Assembly: GCA_025455445.1 (NCBI GenBank)
Contig: JALOMN010000091.1
Coordinates: 1 to 6,585, forward strand
DNA: 6,585 nucleotides
Source of the DNA: Cyclobacteriaceae bacterium
GTDB lineage: Bacteria > Bacteroidota > Bacteroidia > Cytophagales > Cyclobacteriaceae
Direction: 5' to 3'
The translations under genes and the position numbers were made by a program. The notes under the pieces were generated by a model. It was given only the letters and a program-made list of their open reading frames with translations. It made no database searches and had not been told where the DNA came from. This document shows positions 1-4,313 of the stretch, in pieces. Positions within the stretch are counted from its first letter, which is position 1, and each line of letters opens with the position of its first letter.

Positions 1-989
1 CGCTTTCTAAATTTTCGCTCGCTCCGGATCGAGTTAATCTCATTCCTGTGTTGAAAGAAATTTTAATGCTCAATCCGGATATTAAAATTATGGGCAGTCC
101 CTGGTCCGCACCCACCTGGATGAAGAGTAACGGATTGCCAAAAGGAGGCACGCTAAAGCTTGAGTACTATCCTGTGTATGCTCAGTACCTTGTGAAGTAT
201 ATCCAGGAAATGAAGAAAGAAGGAATAACAATTGATGCGATTACTGTACAGAATGAACCAGAGCATCCGGGTAATACACCTAGCATGACTTTTACCAGTG
301 CAGAGCAAAATGAGTTTGTCAAAAATCATCTGGGGCCGGCATTTAAGCAAGCCGGAATCGCCACTAAGATTATTATTTTTGATCACAACTGCGATCATCC
401 TGATTATCCGATTGCAATACTAAATGATCCACAGACAAAACCATTTGTAGATGGTACAGCCTTTCACATGTATCTGGGCGACATCAGTGCACTTAGCAAG
501 GTGCATGATGCGCATCCTGACAAGCATGTGTACTTCACTGAGCAATGGACCAGTGGCCAGGGTGATTTTGGTGGTGACCTTCGCTGGCATGTGAAAAATC
601 TTATCGTAGGCGCACCCCGCAACTGGAGCCGCAATGTATTGGAATGGAATCTGGCTGCTGACGAAAATTTTGATCCCCATACTAATGATGGCGGTTGTAA
701 CTTATGCCAGGGAGCCCTCACGATTAACAGCAGCACCGGTATGGTTTCACGAAATGTTTCCTATTACATCATCGCACATGCTTCAAAATTTGTGAAGCCT
801 GGTTCGGTGCGCATCGCTTCGAATGTGGTCGATAATCTACATAATGTCGCTTATCTTACACCTGACGGACGAAAGGTATTGATAGTGGTAAACGATACTA
901 ATTCTGATAAATCATTTTCCATCAATTATAAAAACAAGAACGCTACTGCAACGCTGTCAGCGGGTGCAGTGGGCACGTATGTGTGGTAA
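1..989 (+). CDS. Glycoside hydrolase family 30 (glucosylceramidase / beta-1,6-glucanase type), 5'-truncated
   Basis: This is the C-terminal part of a retaining glycoside hydrolase of family GH30. The frame is open from base 3, so the gene starts outside the window. The GTG at 48 is an internal Val codon, because the upstream residues (FSLAPDRVNLIPV) already fit the family. Visible signatures are SPWSAPTWMK (beta-strand 3 region), TVQNEPEHP with the expected acid/base Glu at 255-257, and VYFTEQW with the expected nucleophile Glu at 540-542. A GGCNLCQGALTI segment follows, and then the C-terminal beta-sandwich (about VSYYIIAHASKFV to the final YVW). The family acts on beta-linked glucans or glucosylceramides, and the DHNCDHPDYP and FHMY segments resemble the beta-1,6-glucanase-like subgroup common in Bacteroidota, but the substrate is inferred. 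No T9SS sorting domain follows the sandwich. A signal peptide cannot be assessed because the N-terminus is missing. The gene converges on the - strand pair and ends before a terminator-like hairpin. Confidence 0.93.
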   Translation, partial: LSKFSLAPDRVNLIPVLKEILMLNPDIKIMGSPWSAPTWMKSNGLPKGGTLKLEYYPVYAQYLVKYIQEMKKEGITIDAITVQNEPEHPGNTPSMTFTSAEQNEFVKNHLGPAFKQAGIATKIIIFDHNCDHPDYPIAILNDPQTKPFVDGTAFHMYLGDISALSKVHDAHPDKHVYFTEQWTSGQGDFGGDLRWHVKNLIVGAPRNWSRNVLEWNLAADENFDPHTNDGGCNLCQGALTINSSTGMVSRNVSYYIIAHASKFVKPGSVRIASNVVDNLHNVAYLTPDGRKVLIVVNDTNSDKSFSINYKNKNATATLSAGAVGTYVW

Positions 990-1057
990 AAATTAAGTAA
1001 GATGATTCAAAGGTTTTGAACACCCTTCAAAGTATTTCCTAAAAAGAGTCTAAAGCA

Positions 1058-1093
1058 AAAACCATTTAACCAATCGAATGATTAAATGGTTTT
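1058..1093. terminator. Probable bidirectional intrinsic terminator between convergent genes
   Basis: A perfect 12-bp inverted repeat has arms AAAACCATTTAA (1058-1069) and TTAAATGGTTTT (1082-1093) around a 12-base spacer. The arms begin with A's and end with T's, so transcripts from either strand would carry a hairpin ending in a U-run. It lies 69 bases after the stop of the GH30 gene and 31 bases beyond the stop of the - strand membrane methyltransferase, which is where a shared terminator is expected. The stem is AT-rich, so efficiency is uncertain. Confidence 0.7.
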
Positions 1094-1123
1094 ACTATGA
1101 GCGTTTAATTTTTTTACTCGGAA

Positions 1124-1837
1124 TTAATCCGCAACCAGCGTATGAGTTTTCTTAAGTACTTTCACTAAAAGATATACGAAGGTGATGGCCCCCATCCAGA
1201 TGCCTAGTGTGGGTAGGGCTTCTTTAAAATCACCATACAGTTCGGGATGTTCATATTGCGCTTTGATGACAAGCAGAAAACCCAGGATAATTCCTACGTA
1301 AGTAGAGTTATATTCTTTAAGCAACACGCGCTTCCATGAAAAGCGATGATCCTGAAATGTTTTTATGATTCCATTCAGATTTGGCAGCCAGCGGTTTACC
1401 CGTTGGGTATATTCATCATAAGACGCACCAAATTTATTGCGCAGAAAATTTTCCTCTGCGGCTACAATAGCGATGTAGATGAAAAGAATCATCGGGGTAA
1501 TGAATGAGAAAAACAATATTGAGTTGGAGGCCACACCCATACCAATGGCTACACCAATATTTCCAACATACAAGGGGTTACGGCAATGCGCGAAAATACC
1601 AGTGGAGACTAAATCTTCTGCATGTATTCTGCGGTTATGTCCGCCCCGGATAATGTATACTAATCCAATAGTAAGGAAACGAATTAACTGTCCGGTGATG
1701 GCGATGCCAAAGCCAATGATCAGCGCGTGAGTAGGGTTTGCGAACAGTTCCGGGGAAGGAACCAGAATCAGCAAGAAGAATATCGGAAGCAGAATATTTC
1801 TGTAATGAAAAAAGAAATTTCCAATCTTGACCATCAT
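1124..1837 (-). CDS. Integral-membrane methyltransferase, isoprenylcysteine carboxyl methyltransferase / phospholipid methyltransferase-like
   Basis: This 237-residue protein belongs to the membrane-embedded SAM-dependent methyltransferase group that includes ICMT (carboxyl methylation of prenylcysteine) and bacterial phospholipid N-methyltransferases. The core signature is present: LVSTGIFAHCRNPLYVGN (residues 76-93), a hydrophobic stretch to about 125, an EE pair (128-129), then KFGASYDEY (135-143) and RW-P (149-152). Hydrophobic segments lie near 14-32, 38-63, 93-125 (long enough for a helical hairpin), 175-190 and 210-226. The last two lie in a roughly 80-residue extension beyond the family core. 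Residues after 64 (RGGHNRR) probably face the cytoplasm. The start is the first of two ATG codons (1835-1837 or 1832-1834), and no clear Shine-Dalgarno precedes it. It lies 16 bases downstream of the cmoA-like gene and is probably co-transcribed with it. The substrate cannot be deduced. A carboxylated or amino lipid is plausible from the family. Confidence 0.85.
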   Translation of the reverse strand: MMVKIGNFFFHYRNILLPIFFLLILVPSPELFANPTHALIIGFGIAITGQLIRFLTIGLVYIIRGGHNRRIHAEDLVSTGIFAHCRNPLYVGNIGVAIGMGVASNSILFFSFITPMILFIYIAIVAAEENFLRNKFGASYDEYTQRVNRWLPNLNGIIKTFQDHRFSWKRVLLKEYNSTYVGIILGFLLVIKAQYEHPELYGDFKEALPTLGIWMGAITFVYLLVKVLKKTHTLVAD

Positions 1838-1853
1838 AGGGTTGGGGTTCAGG

Positions 1854-2579
1854 TTATTTTACAGCAACTAATCCGGCAAAGTTATACCATTTGAAAAACA
1901 CTTCGCAGTAGCGGAAGCCCTTGCCCAGCAGCATTTCACGATTCTCCATCAATTTATAAGGTATCAGCACGTTTTCAAGCGCCTCTCTCTTTTGTGCAAT
2001 CTCCATGTCATTATAATTATTTCTGCGTTTGAAGTCGTAATAATATTTTATAAAAAGACGGTTAAACAGAGAGTCTTCTCCTAACACCTTTTCAATTAAA
2101 ATAAGGCAGCTGTTCGGATTCATCTGGTTATAAATATCCTGCACGAGTTTGTCGCGATACAAAGGTCGGATGAATTGCAACGTAAGGCAAAGCACCACCA
2201 CAGACGCATTTTCAATTTTTACTCCGGTATTTAAATCGTGATTGCGGATTTCATATTCACGATCCACATTACTTGCTTTGAAATTTTCAATGCACTGGGC
2301 CACCATTTCATCTGAATTATCATAGCCAACAAACTTCACATCGGGTGGAACCACCTGGTGCAGGTTTATTAACGTGGTGCCGGTAGAACATCCCAAATCA
2401 TATACGGTAGAACCTGGGGTTGCAAAATCCTGTGCTATTTCAGTCATCATGCGTTGCATTTCCAGGTAGAAAGGCACCGAACGCGTGACCATATTATCAA
2501 ATACTTTTACTACAGTTTTGTTAAAGCTAAAGTCCTCTACCTTTTTCTTAGGCTCTTTAAATACTTCATCGTGTTGCAT
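1854..2579 (-). CDS. cmoA: CmoA-like carboxy-S-adenosyl-L-methionine synthase (class I methyltransferase fold)
   Basis: This 241-residue soluble protein is collinear with E. coli CmoA (about 247 aa), which uses prephenate to convert SAM into carboxy-SAM (Cx-SAM), the carboxymethyl donor for cmo5U34 in tRNA. Matching blocks are FSF-x4-VVKVFDNMVTRSVPFY (17-38), the SAM-binding YDLGCSTGTT (60-69), the second acidic position YDNSDEM (86-92), NASVVVLCLTLQFI (124-137), YYDFKRRNNYNDMEIAQKREALENV (180-204) and the C-terminal EVFFKWYNFAGLVAVK. Arg198 in QKR aligns with E. coli Arg199, which contacts the extra carboxylate of Cx-SAM. Its retention favours Cx-SAM synthesis over ordinary methyl transfer. 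The ATG start matches the family N-terminus. The gene leads a two-gene unit with a membrane methyltransferase 16 bases downstream. CmoB, the usual partner, is not in the window. The alternative is a CmoA paralogue with another substrate. Confidence 0.88.
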   Translation of the reverse strand: MQHDEVFKEPKKKVEDFSFNKTVVKVFDNMVTRSVPFYLEMQRMMTEIAQDFATPGSTVYDLGCSTGTTLINLHQVVPPDVKFVGYDNSDEMVAQCIENFKASNVDREYEIRNHDLNTGVKIENASVVVLCLTLQFIRPLYRDKLVQDIYNQMNPNSCLILIEKVLGEDSLFNRLFIKYYYDFKRRNNYNDMEIAQKREALENVLIPYKLMENREMLLGKGFRYCEVFFKWYNFAGLVAVK

Positions 2580-3012
2580 GGATATGGAATATAAGGTTAG
2601 TCAATAGAATAATTTGCAAATAGAAAGGCATTAGTCCGCACGTTCATTTCCTGAAAATGCTTTGGGCATGCAATATATTTCAAATAACAATTTGATTTTT
2701 AGGTAGCTGAAATTTTATTATTCAACGGGCTATATTGTAAAGTCACTGGACCATACCGTTCAGCTATGATTAATAGCCGATAACAGCTAGTAGTTCAGTC
2801 GCTGATGTACCATCTTATAAGCCAAAGTGATAGGGAGCTGGGCTCGTGCTCTTCAATTTGCCATCAGGCCTTACGATATCAATTGTTTTAAAACATTCAA
2901 TTAATCAGGGTTTTGACTGAAATGACTTATTTTTTGACACTTTATTAATTTATTCTGAAGGATAGATGTATCTTTTTAGTAGCCCGGCATTTTAGTAGCA
3001 AGAAGCAAGTAC
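2580..3012. other. Divergent intergenic region, no gene recognised
   Basis: This 433-bp AT-rich stretch separates the cmoA-like gene (- strand) from the sigma-factor operon (+ strand), so it must carry promoters for both. No coding frame of useful length, tRNA, or convincing riboswitch was found. No perfect copy of the Bacteroidota vegetative -7 element (TAnnTTTG) was found on either strand. Near the sigma gene there is a TTGACA (2934-2939) and a TATCTTTT (2969-2976, one mismatch to TAnnTTTG), but their spacing (29 bases between them) does not match a standard promoter. A 5-bp hairpin (GCTAT/ATAGC, 2763-2777) is too small to interpret. The absence of a vegetative promoter could mean that the operon uses an alternative sigma factor, including its own. 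Confidence 0.6.
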
Positions 3013-3585
3013 ATGAAAGAAACAACAGCCAGTGTGATGTCAATAGGTCAACTCGCAGAAGACGAGCAAATAAGATTGGCCATGGCCAATCCGGATGACT
3101 TTCGGCCATTGTATGAGACCTATTTCAAAAGGGTTTATCTCTTTGTATTGCATCGGGTAGGTGATAAAGACCTGGCCGGAGATTTAACGCAGCAGGTTTT
3201 TCTAAATGCTTTATCACATCTCGGGCGATATCAATTTCGGGGTTTTCCTTTTTCGGCCTGGCTGTTTCGAATCGCTATTAACCAATGCAATGAGTTTTTC
3301 CGCAAGACTAAACGCAGCCGCACTGTAGTATTGGAAGACTCCATGATTGAGAATTTGTTTACTGAGCTTACGGCTGACCAAACTCTGGAAGAATGGGAAA
3401 ATAAGCTGCCCGCCATTCTTGAGAAACTTGAAGAGGATGAGCTCTATGTTATTGAACTAAGGTTCTTTGAAGAACGACCCTTCAAAGAGATAGCAGACAT
3501 TCTTGGCATTACGGAAAACAATGCCAAGGTGCGCACCTACCGGATACTTGAAAAAATGAAAAAACTATTCCTCCAAAAGAGATGA
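3013..3585 (+). CDS. ECF-type sigma-70 family RNA polymerase sigma factor
   Basis: A 190-residue alternative sigma factor of the two-domain extracytoplasmic-function type. Region 2 spans roughly residues 30-101, with FRPLYETYFKRVYLFVLHRVGD, the DLTQQVFLNAL core-binding/-10 segment (57-67) and FSAWLFRIAINQCNEFFRK (80-98). An acidic linker of about 30 residues follows. Region 4 (about 135-186) contains LEEDELYVIELRFFEERPFKEIADILGITENNAKVRTYR, the helix-turn-helix that reads the -35 element. Regions 1 and 3 are absent, as usual for ECF factors. The first ATG is used because it gives the longest in-frame product. Met9 and Met24 are possible alternatives, and the first 20 or so residues precede the conserved domain. 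The gene overlaps the next one by four bases (ATGA), the arrangement typical of a sigma factor co-translated with its membrane regulator. Its target promoters are unknown, and autoregulation is likely but not shown. Confidence 0.95.
   Translation: MKETTASVMSIGQLAEDEQIRLAMANPDDFRPLYETYFKRVYLFVLHRVGDKDLAGDLTQQVFLNALSHLGRYQFRGFPFSAWLFRIAINQCNEFFRKTKRSRTVVLEDSMIENLFTELTADQTLEEWENKLPAILEKLEEDELYVIELRFFEERPFKEIADILGITENNAKVRTYRILEKMKKLFLQKR
3582..3585 (+). other. ATGA stop/start overlap, sigma factor to TonB-domain protein
   Basis: The TGA stop of the sigma factor (3583-3585) overlaps the ATG of the next gene (3582-3584), which suggests translational coupling. A competing in-frame ATG lies 21 bases on (3603-3605, Met8). 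The product from Met8 begins at KNRPHVTDEEI, so the true start is not fully settled. Neither ATG has a strong Shine-Dalgarno, although AAAAGAG directly precedes the first. Confidence 0.7.
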
Positions 3586-4313
3586 AAAACACATTAAAGA
3601 TTATGAAAAATCGACCACATGTAACGGATGAGGAAATCCGTGGCTATATGAATTTTGATTCGGTGGTTAATCAACATAAGGCTCAGAAAAAATCGCAGCA
3701 AAACCGGTTTCGGAATGCTACTATATTTTTAGGTATCGCAAGTATTGCTGTATTGGTTTATGTAAGCATGCCCGATGAATCTGCCTCAACGAACACGGAT
3801 GATCAATCAAGCGAATTAGTCGTTTCAAATGATATGGCTCAAGTACCTAAAAAACCGAGCCCTTATGTTTCAGAAGGCAGGGGAGACGATATGTCAGCGG
3901 GCAATATGAATAAGACTGAAGATGCCAAGCCAACGGAGAAGAAAAAGGAGAATGTTCAAAAAGTTAAACCAGAAACGCCTTCAACCGATATTCAATATCA
4001 GGAAGCAGAGCCGAAAGAAGGTTACCAGAACTTATATGAATATTTTGCCAGTGAATTGCGCTATCCGGCTGAGGCAATGAAAGATTCGATCCAGGGAATT
4101 GTTTCCGTTACCTTTCTGATTGATAAAGAAGGTAAACCTGTGCAAATAAAAATTCTGAATTCGTTAGGTGAGGCCTTTGATAAAGAGGCGGTGCGTCTGA
4201 TAGAAAATATGCCAGCGTGGAAGCCAGCCATGCTTAATGGTAAACCGGTATCAGCAAAAATTTCATTGCCTTTCACTTTTCAAATTGTATCCGCTAATCC
4301 TGAAAAGAAATGA
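3582..4313 (+). CDS. Single-pass membrane protein with periplasmic TonB C-terminal domain, possible anti-sigma factor
   Basis: A 243-residue bitopic inner-membrane protein. Residues 1-45 are cytoplasmic, with an acidic VTDEEIRGYMNFDSVV segment (14-29) followed by a basic KAQKKSQQNRFRN stretch that fits positive-inside topology. A single membrane helix covers about 46-62. A charged, Pro/Lys/Glu-rich periplasmic spacer runs to about 146. Residues 148-235 form a TonB C-terminal domain: LRYPAEA (159-165), QGIVSVTFLIDKEGKP (171-186), FDKEAVRLIENMPAWKPA (199-216), NGKPVSAKISLPFTF. TonB normally links the proton-motive ExbBD motor to outer-membrane receptors, but neither exbBD nor a receptor gene is near. 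The 4-bp overlaps with the sigma gene upstream and the secreted protein downstream are what an anti-sigma factor would show, and the short cytoplasmic tail could bind sigma. That role is inference. The spacer of about 85 residues is shorter than in E. coli TonB. The TonB domain itself is clear. Confidence 0.88.
   Translation: MKNTLKIMKNRPHVTDEEIRGYMNFDSVVNQHKAQKKSQQNRFRNATIFLGIASIAVLVYVSMPDESASTNTDDQSSELVVSNDMAQVPKKPSPYVSEGRGDDMSAGNMNKTEDAKPTEKKKENVQKVKPETPSTDIQYQEAEPKEGYQNLYEYFASELRYPAEAMKDSIQGIVSVTFLIDKEGKPVQIKILNSLGEAFDKEAVRLIENMPAWKPAMLNGKPVSAKISLPFTFQIVSANPEKK
4310..4313 (+). other. ATGA stop/start overlap, TonB-domain protein to secreted propeller protein
   Basis: The TGA stop of the TonB-domain gene (4311-4313) overlaps the ATG of the secreted protein (4310-4312). 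This ATG is followed at once by a good signal peptide, which supports it as the true start. CCTGAAAAGAA directly upstream is purine-rich but is not a canonical ribosome site. Two successive ATGA junctions imply that all three proteins are made from one message in a coupled way. Confidence 0.85.

Noticed and set aside
48..50. GTG at 48 as the start of the GH30 protein
   Set aside because: The frame is open upstream to base 3 and the residues there fit the family. A start here would remove most of the N-terminal half of the catalytic barrel.
153..736. Several open frames of 80-90 codons on the - strand inside the GH30 gene
   Set aside because: They are antisense to a strongly conserved GH30 reading frame, overlap one another and encode nothing recognisable.
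1006..1020. TTCAAA-ggt-TTTGAA hairpin just after the GH30 stop as the terminator
   Set aside because: The 6-bp AT-rich stem has no following T-run. The 12-bp repeat at 1058-1093 is a much better candidate.
1479..1730. Open + strand frame of 83 codons opposite the membrane methyltransferase
   Set aside because: It lies wholly antisense to a gene with clear family motifs, and the translation looks like a shadow with no domain.
2728..2785. Small inverted repeats (GCTAT/ATAGC and an imperfect CGGGCTAT/ATAGCCG) as an RNA element or operator
   Set aside because: The stems are 5-7 bp, imperfect or with a long loop, as expected by chance in AT-rich DNA.
2934..2976. TTGACA plus TATCTTTT as a promoter for the sigma operon
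   Set aside because: The 29-base gap between the elements is too long for either the standard or the Bacteroidota promoter, and the -7 element has a mismatch at the final G.
3582..4313. A conventional TonB for nutrient import
   Set aside because: Not excluded, but no exbB, exbD or TonB-dependent receptor gene lies nearby and the gene overlaps a sigma factor, so a simple transport role is not the preferred reading.
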